A stretch of DNA of 64,000 bases from RZZS01 sp964491785. GTDB taxonomy: Bacteria > Pseudomonadota > Alphaproteobacteria > Micavibrionales > Micavibrionaceae. Numbering within the stretch: position 1 is the stretch's first letter; every line of letters starts with the position of its first letter. Where the stretch lies: assembly GCA_964491785.1 (NCBI GenBank), contig CAZBGS010000004.1, positions 1 to 64,000 on the forward strand, given 5' to 3'. This document shows, piece after piece, positions 17,603-25,778 of this stretch. The translations under genes and the position numbers were made by a program. The notes under the pieces were generated by a model that saw only the letters and a list, made by a program, of their open reading frames with translations, did no database searches and was not told the origin of the DNA.

Positions 17603-19405
17603 TTATTCGGCTGCTCCGAGAAGGCCGTCAAGGCCTGCGGACAGGCTTCCGGACTGGACTTCATAGAGTTTGCGGTAGTGGGAGCTTTCCTTGCGGACAA
17701 GCTCGGCGTGCGCTCCCTGCTCCACGATCCTGCCGCGGTCGAAGACCAGAATGCGGTCGGCGTGCCTGATCGTCGAAAGGCGGTGGGCTATGGTGATCGT
17801 CGTCCTGCCTTTCATAAGATTGGCCAGCGCCTTCTGGATGTAATGCTCCGATATCGAGTCGAGCGAGGAAGTGGCCTCATCGAGGATCAGGATCGGGGCA
17901 TCGGAGAGAATCGCCCTTGCTATGGCGATGCGCTGTCTTTCGCCGCCGGAAAGCTTTATGCCGCGTTCACCGACCAGCGCGCCGTAATTATCAGGCAGGC
18001 TGGTGATGAAGTCGTGGGCGTAGGCTTTCTTTGCCGCTTCGACGATCTCGTCCATGTTTGCTTCCGGGCGGCCGTAGGCGATGTTTTCCGCGATGCTGCG
18101 GTGGAAGAGAATCGGCTCCTGCGGCACCAGGGCTATCGAGCGGCGCAGACTTTCCTGCCGGAGCATGGCGATGTTCTGGCCGTCGATGCGGATCTGACCG
18201 CCGTCGACATCGTAAAGGCGCTGGATGAGCCGGACGAAGCTCGACTTGCCGGAGCCCGAGTGGCCGACAAGGGCTACGTTCTCGCCGGGGGAGATCTCTA
18301 CAGAAAGTCCGCTGAACAACGGGCGGGACTGGTTCTGATAGATGAAATCGACATTGTCGAAGACGATTTCGCCTTTGCCGGGTTTGAAGACGGCGGCTTG
18401 CGGATGATCGAGAATCTCGTCCTTGCGCATCCAGAACAGGACTATGTCTTCCATCTCGCTGGTCGAGCGTTGTAGGTTGGCGATCTGCATGCCGATGTCC
18501 CGCAGGTAGCCGCTGATCATAAAGAAACCGGTGAGGCTGAAGGCGATGTCGCCGGGAGTAGCCTTGCCGGAACGCCACATCCAGATGGTGATTCCGAGCA
18601 TGCCTACCATCATCGCAAGGCGGAGCATGCCGCGGCTCATGTGGATGAACTCGCTGGTCAGCCAGGCCTTGAGCGAGAGGCGTTTCCAGTCGGCGGTCAC
18701 CAGCGAGAAGCTATGTTCCTCGCGGCTTTCGGCGCCGAAAGTCTTCACTGTCGGGTTACCGGTAATGATATCGGCGAGGCTCGCCCCGACACGCGTGTCG
18801 CTGTCGGCGGAGGCGCGAAAGAGCGGCGAGGCAATCCTGATTGCCGTGTACGCGCTTACCGCCACGTACAGCAGCGCCATTACAGCCGTGAAGAGGCCGA
18901 CCAATGGCAGTTTCGCCGCGAGTACGGCGCTCATGCCGATCATGATGAGAACAGCCGGGAAAATGCCTATCAGCAAGGTGTCCTCATAGGTGTCGAAGGC
19001 CCACATGCCACGGGTGATCTTGCGAACAGTGCCGCCAGCGAAGGTGTTGGCATGCCAGTCGGAGCTGAAGCGCTGAACCTTGCGCATGGCGTCGTTTAGA
19101 ATCTCATACATGGAATTGGCGGCAAACCATGCCCACAGAGCCATGGAGGCCGAATGCAGAACCACATAGCCCAGAAACAGAGCGGCGAATACGCCGAGAT
19201 AGGCAAGCGCGCTTGCAAAGCCCTCGGCCACGCCGGAGCTCGCGGTCATGGCATCGACGATCTTTCCGGTATAGACCGGGACGAAGGCGTCGGTAATCGT
19301 GGCCGCGCCCTTCAGGACGAGGACGGCAATTCCGATACGGGTTCTGCGCCGCCAGTAATGGGCTGAAAAGCGCCAGATATCCTTATAACTCACTTTCTTT
19401 AACAT
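17603..19405 (-). CDS. ABC transporter, fused permease and ATPase (exporter type)
   Basis: 600 residues. An N-terminal exporter-type membrane domain of six helices (about 25-320) is followed by an ATPase domain: Walker A GHSGSGKSS near residue 385, signature LSGGERQR near 490, Walker B ILILDEATSSLD, and the switch His in TIAHRLSTI. Type IV (MsbA/Atm1-like) half-transporter expected to work as a homodimer. Substrate cannot be told from sequence; placement near the lpt block does not prove a lipid substrate. Monocistronic on the minus strand. Confidence 0.88.
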   Translation of the reverse strand: MLKKVSYKDIWRFSAHYWRRRTRIGIAVLVLKGAATITDAFVPVYTGKIVDAMTASSGVAEGFASALAYLGVFAALFLGYVVLHSASMALWAWFAANSMYEILNDAMRKVQRFSSDWHANTFAGGTVRKITRGMWAFDTYEDTLLIGIFPAVLIMIGMSAVLAAKLPLVGLFTAVMALLYVAVSAYTAIRIASPLFRASADSDTRVGASLADIITGNPTVKTFGAESREEHSFSLVTADWKRLSLKAWLTSEFIHMSRGMLRLAMMVGMLGITIWMWRSGKATPGDIAFSLTGFFMISGYLRDIGMQIANLQRSTSEMEDIVLFWMRKDEILDHPQAAVFKPGKGEIVFDNVDFIYQNQSRPLFSGLSVEISPGENVALVGHSGSGKSSFVRLIQRLYDVDGGQIRIDGQNIAMLRQESLRRSIALVPQEPILFHRSIAENIAYGRPEANMDEIVEAAKKAYAHDFITSLPDNYGALVGERGIKLSGGERQRIAIARAILSDAPILILDEATSSLDSISEHYIQKALANLMKGRTTITIAHRLSTIRHADRILVFDRGRIVEQGAHAELVRKESSHYRKLYEVQSGSLSAGLDGLLGAAE

Positions 19406-19861
19406 AATGGGCCTCTATTGGCATATAAGTTCGCTTTCCGGCAATTTCTCATATGCGCGGTAAAAAGATTGATTCCGGTTTTCTGGCACCGGTTACTATG
19501 CTTTTCGGATTGTCGCTGATTTCTTCAAGTTCAGTCTTCAAATCCAGTACAGTTCCGGCGCCGCATTCGCGTTCCGGGCAACTGGACGAAAATCAATGAT
19601 GTCCCAAACCCGGAAACGAGGCGATATTTAGTACAACGGACATAATAAGATGCATATGCGACTCCTTTCCTGTCTGTTAGGGGTTAAGCGATTCTGAGAA
19701 GATGTACTAATTGCCGAGAATTATCAAGCGCTATTTTTTGGCGCATGGCAATCGACTTACAACTTCAGCCATAAACTAATATGAGGGGCTGCTTGTGTTA
19801 GGCGGCGTGGGCAGTTAAAATCGGCGGGACGGATTTTCAACAAGCTTCACGATCGATTCAA
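19406..19861. other. 456-base gap upstream of ftsK
   Basis: Divergent intergenic region between the ABC exporter and ftsK. It must hold promoters for both, but no clear -35/-10 pair was found. One small open frame (19453-19599) is described separately. No strong hairpin or tRNA-like fold was seen. Otherwise unexplained. Confidence 0.5.
19453..19599 (+). CDS. Possible 48-residue membrane or secreted peptide
   Basis: ATG at 19453, TGA at 19597. The peptide has a basic start (MRGKKID), a hydrophobic stretch (FLAPVTMLFGLSLISSSSVF) and a polar tail, like a signal or anchor sequence. There is no evident Shine-Dalgarno site and the length is within chance range, so it may be spurious. Confidence 0.22.
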   Translation: MRGKKIDSGFLAPVTMLFGLSLISSSSVFKSSTVPAPHSRSGQLDENQ

Positions 19862-22294
19862 ATGGCCACCAGAAGAAAGAGAATAAAAAAGCAAAATTAT
19901 GCTTCCGGGTTTTTGCCGGAGGGGTTGCAGGTTTTTCTGGCCAGGAGAATTGTCGATATTCTGGCAGCAGGATTTATGATCGCCGGTTTGTTCGTTCTGG
20001 CGGCGCTCGCCAGTTATGACCGGCTCGACCCTTCGCTCAACACCGCAGCGGGAGGAGCAGCGGAGAGCGTGAGGAACCTTGCGGGGAGGCCGGGAGCGTA
20101 TCTAGCGGATCTGCTGCTTCAGAGTCTGGGGGCGGCGGGGGCGGTTTTCGGGGTAATTCTGGTGGCCTGGGCGTGGAGGCTTTACAAGCGTTACAGGATC
20201 AGCCCTTTCTGGGCGAGGTTCAGTTCGCTGATCGCTTCTGCGATCTTGCTTTCGGTGGCTTTTGCGAGAATTCCTTCCGGCGAGTGGCTGGTGCATCCAT
20301 ATCTTGGCGGCAGCGGCGGTACGATATTGCTGGATAAAGGGGCTTCGGTCATCTATCCGCATCTTCGCGGGTGGGAGCATATGGCGCTGGCCCTTGTCTG
20401 CGGGGCCGCCGGGGTCGCCGCGTTCGGGTATTCGCTGGCTGTTTCGGCGAGCGGATGGAAGGCTTTTATCGCCGTTATCTGGGACAGGGGATTGTATCTG
20501 GTCTTAAGAGGCGTCAATCTGGCCGAACGGTTTGCCGACTGGGTTAGGCATTACAGCGACCCGGACTGGAAGCCGGCGAGGCAGCCGGTGATACGAACCG
20601 TGCCGAGACTGGATGGGAAAGCTCCGGTAAAGGCCGAAGCCGAAGCCGAAACCGGAACTGCGGCAAGGCCTGCCGCGATACCTGCAATTAACGTCTCAAT
20701 GCCAAAGGCCCAGAGCGGCGGAGAAGCTTTGCCGAAGGCGCAGGGTAAGTTGCTGCTCGGGGATGGCGGGGAGTGGGAGTATCCGCCGCTGGATCTGCTT
20801 CAGGACGTTCCGGCGGACAATCCGGATTACCGCGCCGATGAAGGAGCCTTGCGGCGGAACGCCGAGATGCTCCGCAACGTGCTGTCGGATTTCAATGTCA
20901 GGGGAGATATCGTCAGTATTCATCCGGGGCCTGTGGTCACGCTTTACGAGCTGGAACCGGCACCGGGGGTCAAGACGTCAAGGGTTATATCGCTGAGCGA
21001 CGATATCGCGAGGTCGATGTCGGCGGTTTCGGTGCGCTGCGCCGTGGTGCCGGGGAGGAATGTGATCGGCATCGAACTGCCCAACAGAGTGCGCCAGACG
21101 GTGTATCTGCGGGAACTGCTTGCGACGAAGGAAGTGCAGAAAACCTATGCAAAACTGCCGCTGGTGCTCGGCAAGAATATCGGCGGGCAACCTATCGTCG
21201 GCGATCTGTCGAAGATGCCGCACCTGCTGATCGCCGGAACGACGGGATCGGGGAAGTCGGTGGCGATCAACACCATGATCCTTTCGCTGCTCTACCGGCT
21301 GCCGCCTGAAAAATGCCGTCTTATCATGATCGATCCAAAAATGCTGGAGCTTTCGGTTTATGACGACATTCCGCATCTGCTTTCTCCGGTGGTGACGGAG
21401 CCGGGCAAGGCGGTGGTGTCGCTGAAATGGACGGTGCAGGAGATGGAAAACCGCTACCGGGCCATGTCAAAACTTGGCGTGCGGAATATTGAGGGCTACA
21501 ACGCGCGGCTGCGCGAGGCGCGGCGCAAGGGGGAAATCCTGACGCGGCGGATCCAGACAGGGTTCGATCCGGGCACCGGCAAGCCGGTATATGAGGAACA
21601 GGCGATCGATCTCACCGAGCTTCCCTACATCGTCGTCGTCGTCGACGAGTTCGCGGATCTGATGCTGGTGGCGGGCAAGGACGTCGAGGCAGCGGTGCAG
21701 CGCCTCGCCCAGATGGCGCGGGCTGCGGGCATACATCTTATCATGGCCACGCAAAGGCCCTCGGTGGATGTGATTACAGGGGTTATCAAGGCCAACTTCC
21801 CGACGCGGATCAGTTTCGCGGTCACTTCCAAAATCGACTCGCGCACCATACTTGGAGAAGGCGGGGCGGAGCAGCTGCTTGGCATGGGCGATATGCTCTA
21901 TATGGAGTCGGGCGGGCGGATCACGCGCGTCCACGGGCCTTTCGTCTCGGATCACGACGTCGAAAATGTCACCACCTATCTGAAGGCTCAGGGAGAGCCG
22001 AACTATATCGACGAGGTCACCGAGGAAAGCGGTTTCGATGGCGGCGAGGTCATGGGGGCACTGTTCGGAGACGGCAACGGCGGCAAGGTAGACGAGCTTT
22101 ACGACGAGGCAGTGGCCTACATCGCCCGCGAAGGCAAGGTTTCGGTAAGCTTCATCCAGAGAGGATTCAATATCGGCTATAACCGCGCGGCGAAAATCGT
22201 CGAGGAAATGGAGCGGCAGGGAGTGATCTCGAAACCCAGCCGAACCGGCAAGCGGGAAATTTTAGTTAATGATTACAGTGAAGTAGGCGCCTGA
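19862..22294 (+). CDS. ftsK: DNA translocase FtsK
   Basis: 810 residues. N-terminal membrane domain with about four helices (residues 30-210), a short linker rich in Ala and Glu (about 245-290), and a RecA-like motor (about 320-740) with Walker A IAGTTGSGKSVAIN near residue 460 and Walker B YIVVVVDEFADLM near 588. The C-terminal winged-helix gamma domain (about 740-805; KVSVSFIQRGFNIGYNRAA) recognises KOPS. Coordinates chromosome dimer resolution with division at the septum. Followed by an orphan gene and then lolA, its usual neighbour. Confidence 0.96.
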   Translation: MATRRKRIKKQNYASGFLPEGLQVFLARRIVDILAAGFMIAGLFVLAALASYDRLDPSLNTAAGGAAESVRNLAGRPGAYLADLLLQSLGAAGAVFGVILVAWAWRLYKRYRISPFWARFSSLIASAILLSVAFARIPSGEWLVHPYLGGSGGTILLDKGASVIYPHLRGWEHMALALVCGAAGVAAFGYSLAVSASGWKAFIAVIWDRGLYLVLRGVNLAERFADWVRHYSDPDWKPARQPVIRTVPRLDGKAPVKAEAEAETGTAARPAAIPAINVSMPKAQSGGEALPKAQGKLLLGDGGEWEYPPLDLLQDVPADNPDYRADEGALRRNAEMLRNVLSDFNVRGDIVSIHPGPVVTLYELEPAPGVKTSRVISLSDDIARSMSAVSVRCAVVPGRNVIGIELPNRVRQTVYLRELLATKEVQKTYAKLPLVLGKNIGGQPIVGDLSKMPHLLIAGTTGSGKSVAINTMILSLLYRLPPEKCRLIMIDPKMLELSVYDDIPHLLSPVVTEPGKAVVSLKWTVQEMENRYRAMSKLGVRNIEGYNARLREARRKGEILTRRIQTGFDPGTGKPVYEEQAIDLTELPYIVVVVDEFADLMLVAGKDVEAAVQRLAQMARAAGIHLIMATQRPSVDVITGVIKANFPTRISFAVTSKIDSRTILGEGGAEQLLGMGDMLYMESGGRITRVHGPFVSDHDVENVTTYLKAQGEPNYIDEVTEESGFDGGEVMGALFGDGNGGKVDELYDEAVAYIAREGKVSVSFIQRGFNIGYNRAAKIVEEMERQGVISKPSRTGKREILVNDYSEVGA

Positions 22295-22296
22295 AT

Positions 22297-22324
22297 TTTG
22301 ATTTTATTGAATTAGGGCGTATAA
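22297..22324 (+). promoter_or_regulatory. Sigma70-type promoter of the orphan coiled-coil gene
   Basis: TTGATT (22297-22302) and a perfect TATAAT (22319-22324) separated by 16 bases. It starts two bases after the ftsK stop and gives a leader of about 37 bases to the ATG at 22368. This indicates the orphan gene is expressed independently of ftsK. Confidence 0.6.
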
Positions 22325-22367
22325 TGCGTTATAAGCTTTGAGAAATATGTAAACTCAAGGGTGTGTT

Positions 22368-23741
22368 ATGAATGCTTCATCAATTTCTCGGGATGATAGA
22401 GATAAGATGTTAGAGAGACTCAGGCAGATGAGGTCAATGTTCATTGACCGGGAAAAAATGGTCTGGGAGGAACTCAGGAAGCATACGGAAGAGGCTGCTG
22501 ATAATCACAAGGAAGCAGCTTACCAGGCTACCAAGAATCTGGAATTAATTGCCGAAGATAACAAGCCATTCGCACAGCATCGGACAAAACTGGACGCTCA
22601 GACCAAGCGTCTATTTGAGTGCAACAACGCCTGCAGTGAGGCATATACAAAAAAAGGGAATCTGGGCAAATTACTTGTTAGTAAGGCTCCCAGGCTTCCA
22701 TATTCTGTTCAGTCTTTTCATGGAGAGCAGTTCAGTCGCGCTATGACTGAGCTGGAGATGGGCAATCCAGGGAAGGCAAAAAGCTTTCTGAAAATGAGCT
22801 TTCGGGATCGGCTGCTTTTATGGGGTAGGCGCAGGACGGAATATCGGGAAGCTCTTGCAGCTACCAGGGCATATATCGACGCAAGCAAGCCGTACTGTAA
22901 GGATATCAAGGCAGCGCAAAAAAAAATAAATCGGGAAGAGCGCCGTCTTGCGAAGCATTTACATGCAGTTATGCAGGATGAAAAAACCAAAGCTTTGATA
23001 CTGGATCCGGAATTTCTGCGCAAAATGGGAGGCAAGAATCAGACGGTAAATCTGCTGCACCGGATTTCAACGGACAATATGAGTCCATGGAAAATCAATG
23101 TTTTTCTAAAGGAAGAAAAAAAGGCAGGAAGGCTTTCCAAACTTGATCTCAGTGTTGTTCAGAAAGAAATTGAGAACGTATATGCCGACAAGGAGCAACT
23201 GCTAAGGAATGCCAGAGAAGAAAAAAGAGTTGCTGATGCCAGATGCGGTGTAGTGGCGAATGTTCTTGCCGATGTCAGAACAATGGAGAGCAGGGAAACA
23301 AAGAGCGTACATTCTGCTTTCGGCAGGAGAATTAACACGGTTACGATGATAGACAAGATTCTTGAAAACCCTGACGACATTTCGGCGGAAGACCTTGGGC
23401 GTCATGTTAAAGCTGCGGAAACTACCATGAATAACTGGTCAGATCCGAGGTATTTAAGAGAGAAACTGGCAAAACTAGGCAATCCCAACTTCGACCATAC
23501 GGAAATGGCAGGCGATCCTCTTACCGAATTGAGTAGAACGGGAAGACTTGACAGGGCTAAAATTCGGGCGGAGTGGGTAAAAGCCAGTTCATTCAAGCCT
23601 TTGCAGGCGGGTTTGAACATTGCAAAACGCCCGTTTAATATAGCAGTTGATAATATTTATGCGGCAGCAACGCGAGTTAACAAAGCAATTCACGACTGGA
23701 GGGAGCCTCCTTCTCCTCCCCCGGCACCGGGCGGGCCGTGA
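22368..23741 (+). CDS. Orphan coiled-coil protein of unknown function
   Basis: 457 residues, not recognised. Highly charged and helical: heptad-like stretches at about 10-80 (DRDKMLERLRQMRSMF; REKMVWEELRKHTEEAA), 150-205 and 260-300. No signal peptide and no membrane helix. It ends in a Pro/Gly tail (EPPSPPPAPGGP). Codon use and AT content differ from ftsK and lolA on either side, and it has its own strong promoter. It splits the usual ftsK-lolA pair. Given the DotA/TraY genes in the window, a secreted substrate is one possibility, but no secretion signal was identified and a structural or regulatory role is equally open. Confidence 0.6.
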   Translation: MNASSISRDDRDKMLERLRQMRSMFIDREKMVWEELRKHTEEAADNHKEAAYQATKNLELIAEDNKPFAQHRTKLDAQTKRLFECNNACSEAYTKKGNLGKLLVSKAPRLPYSVQSFHGEQFSRAMTELEMGNPGKAKSFLKMSFRDRLLLWGRRRTEYREALAATRAYIDASKPYCKDIKAAQKKINREERRLAKHLHAVMQDEKTKALILDPEFLRKMGGKNQTVNLLHRISTDNMSPWKINVFLKEEKKAGRLSKLDLSVVQKEIENVYADKEQLLRNAREEKRVADARCGVVANVLADVRTMESRETKSVHSAFGRRINTVTMIDKILENPDDISAEDLGRHVKAAETTMNNWSDPRYLREKLAKLGNPNFDHTEMAGDPLTELSRTGRLDRAKIRAEWVKASSFKPLQAGLNIAKRPFNIAVDNIYAAATRVNKAIHDWREPPSPPPAPGGP

Positions 23742-23787
23742 TTGAAGGCCTTTATTCTGCCCAGATTATCGCCTATATGATGGATGC

Positions 23788-24402
23788 ATGAGACATATAT
23801 TTCTTGCATTCATTTTTTTTGTGGCGGCCTTTCCGGCGCTGGCGCAGCAAAATCAGGCTCAGCCGGCGGGTGAGGTGGCCAGGGCCGAGTCCTATCTTCG
23901 CAATCTGAAGACGCTTAAATCGCGGTTTATTCAGGTTGATAACCAGGGGGCGAGGCTTACCGGAGCTTTTTATCTCAACCGGCCGGGCAGGCTACGTTTC
24001 GAGTATGACCAGCATGACGATTTCATCGTCGCCGACGGCAAGTTCATCTATTATTACGACGCGCAGCTCGGGGAACAGTCGAACGCGCCGATAGGTCAGA
24101 CACTCGCCGATTTTCTGCTGCGGGAGGATCTGAGACTTGGCGGCAAGGTTTCGGTGACGGATGTCCGGAAAGAGGGAGGGTTTGTGCATATCACCCTCGT
24201 TCAGAAGGAAGATCCGGCGGCGGGAAGCCTGCGGATGGTGTTTCAGGAAGAGCCTTTTTCGCTGCGGATGTGGCGGGTGGTGGACGCGCAGGGTTATATC
24301 ACGGAAGTCTATCTGGAGGACGTGAAAACTGGTATGGATCTTCCGCGCAAGCTTTTTGTCTATGCCGATCCTTCTAGGGGCGTGGAACGTTATAACCGGT
24401 AA
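23788..24402 (+). CDS. lolA: Outer-membrane lipoprotein carrier protein LolA
   Basis: 204 residues with a Sec signal peptide (HIFLAFIFFVAAFPALA, cleavage near residue 19). The mature part has the LolA half-barrel pattern: ARAESYLRNLKTLKSRFIQ, then GAFYLNRPGRLRFEYD, FIVADGKFIYYYD near residue 85 and PLGQTLADF-like (PIGQTLADFLLRE). Shuttles lipoproteins from LolCDE to the outer membrane. Immediately upstream of recR (1-base gap), as in many alphaproteobacteria for the ftsK-lolA side. Confidence 0.92.
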   Translation: MRHIFLAFIFFVAAFPALAQQNQAQPAGEVARAESYLRNLKTLKSRFIQVDNQGARLTGAFYLNRPGRLRFEYDQHDDFIVADGKFIYYYDAQLGEQSNAPIGQTLADFLLREDLRLGGKVSVTDVRKEGGFVHITLVQKEDPAAGSLRMVFQEEPFSLRMWRVVDAQGYITEVYLEDVKTGMDLPRKLFVYADPSRGVERYNR

Positions 24403-24403
24403 A

Positions 24404-25000
24404 ATGAAAGACAATTCCCAGTTAAACAGGCTTATTCAATTGCTGGCCAGCATGCCGGGCCTGGGCCCGCGTTCGGCGCGGCGGGCGGCGCTGTACCTGC
24501 TTACCCGCAGGGAGACGCATATGCAGCCGCTGGCCAGAATTATGGAGGAAGTGGCGGAGGCGGTGAAGACCTGTCCCGTATGCGGCAATCTTGACATGAT
24601 CGCGCCCTGCCATGTGTGTTGCGATCCGAAACGCGACCGTTCTCTTGTATGCGTGGTGGCGCAGGTGGCCGATCTCTGGGCGATAGAGCGTACGCATTGC
24701 TTTAAAGGGGCGTATCACGTGCTTGGAGGGGTGCTGTCGGCGATTGATGGGGTCGGGCCGCAGGACTTAAGTATTTCCGGGCTGCTGCAACGCGTACGGC
24801 AGGACAGGGTGGGGGAGGTTGTTCTGGCTTTGCCCGCAACCGTAGATGGGCAGTCGACGGCGCATTACCTCGCCGACAGTCTTAACGGGACGGGAGTGCG
24901 TATTACCAGACTGGCGCACGGGGTTCCGGTAGGGGGGGAACTGGATTACCTCGACGACGGGACGATCGCGACGGCATTGCGTTCCAGGTCGCCGGTATAA
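24404..25000 (+). CDS. recR: Recombination protein RecR
   Basis: 198 residues from the ATG at 24404, one base after the lolA stop; this equals the usual RecR length. Helix-hairpin-helix near the N-terminus (MPGLGPRSARRAALYLL), a four-Cys zinc finger (Cys57 to Cys72 region, CPVCGNLDMIAPCHVCCD), and a Toprim domain (about 80-175; SLVCVVAQVADLWAIE, then YHVLGGVLSAIDGVGP). Acts with RecF/RecO in loading RecA. An in-frame ATG at 24356 inside lolA is not credible as start. Confidence 0.95.
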   Translation: MKDNSQLNRLIQLLASMPGLGPRSARRAALYLLTRRETHMQPLARIMEEVAEAVKTCPVCGNLDMIAPCHVCCDPKRDRSLVCVVAQVADLWAIERTHCFKGAYHVLGGVLSAIDGVGPQDLSISGLLQRVRQDRVGEVVLALPATVDGQSTAHYLADSLNGTGVRITRLAHGVPVGGELDYLDDGTIATALRSRSPV

Positions 25001-25033
25001 ACGGATGGAGGCGTGATGCCGTGAACCGCGGCA

Positions 25034-25128
25034 AGCCCAAATTTCTCACAATCTTGTATCCGTCATACTGATTTGCGGGGGTGACAATCCGGAGCAGGCT
25101 TTTGCGGATAGTGTGAGAAATGCGGGCT
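25034..25128. repeat. 95-base interrupted palindrome
   Basis: AGCCCaaATTTCTCACA (25034-25050) pairs with TGTGAGAAATgcGGGCT (25112-25128), a 15-of-17 match with a perfect 10-bp core. Inside it, TATCCG (25057-25062) pairs with CGGATA (25105-25110), and GTCA/GTGAC-type complementarity continues. It lies between recR and a convergent gene and overlaps that gene's last bases. It could be a MITE-like or REP-type element, or a bidirectional transcript end. Confidence 0.5.
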
Positions 25129-25624
25129 AAAACCCGCCGCCTTTTTTCATGCCCAGAACCTGGTCGGCTCGCATTTTCGGGGCTTTGCGGCCGCCGCGGC
25201 CGCCGCCGCCCATGCGTTCGTTGTCATGGAATTCCTGTTCAAGCAGGGCGTCGAAGTCGGGCATACTGCCCTGCATGATCTCCTGTACGCAGGCGGCGAA
25301 GAATTTGCAGGATTTGGTTTCCCAGTCAAAGACTGCGCCTTTCTTATCTTCGCTTTTAATTCGAAGATGAATTACCGACCATTTGTTATCTTTTGGTACG
25401 GCCCTGAGATGGAGGATCTGGTCGATAGTGCGTCCATTTCTCGGCTCGTCGTAAACCATCAGAATTTCAGCCTCGACTTCCTCGCCATTAAAGCCGACGC
25501 GGACTTCGGCGCTGCAGGTCTCGCCCTTTTGCGGGTTGTGAACAGACCATGGATATATCTCGCAAGGCGACATGTCATAGCCGACTCCGAGCAGCCCCAT
25601 CAGTTCGTTGTAACTTATTCGCAT
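25127..25624 (-). CDS. Soluble protein of unknown function with Gly/Arg-rich tail
   Basis: 165 residues, not recognised. The first 125 residues form a compact mixed domain (GYDMSPCEIYPWSVHNPQKG, then EVRVGFNGEEVEAEILMVYD and WSVIHLRIKSEDKKGAVFDW). The C-terminal 35 residues are low complexity (MGGGGRGGRKAPKMRADQ, ending KKGGGF). No signal peptide, cytoplasmic. The structured part resembles a genuine conserved protein, but I cannot name a family. It is convergent with recR and divergent from the gene at 25779. Confidence 0.6.
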   Translation of the reverse strand: MRISYNELMGLLGVGYDMSPCEIYPWSVHNPQKGETCSAEVRVGFNGEEVEAEILMVYDEPRNGRTIDQILHLRAVPKDNKWSVIHLRIKSEDKKGAVFDWETKSCKFFAACVQEIMQGSMPDFDALLEQEFHDNERMGGGGRGGRKAPKMRADQVLGMKKGGGF

Positions 25625-25708
25625 ATTTCCGGCTAACTTCCCGCATTATGTGTTTCAATATATAGTTTATGCCGAAACCGAAGGCGAAGCCTTTTTATAA
25701 AACATTTT

Positions 25709-25736
25709 TTGCAGCATTCATGCCAGCATGTATACT
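25709..25736 (+). promoter_or_regulatory. Promoter of the SNc-like membrane protein gene
   Basis: TTGCAG (25709-25714) and TATACT (25731-25736) with 16 bases between. The predicted transcription start is about 36 bases before the TTG start codon at 25779. Confidence 0.5.
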
Positions 25737-25778
25737 CTTACTGCAATAAAACAATAATTTTCAGTTCGGAGCTATGAA

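Noticed and set aside
17678..18475. Plus-strand open frame of 265 codons
   Set aside because: Mirror of the ABC exporter ATPase domain on the minus strand; not a gene.
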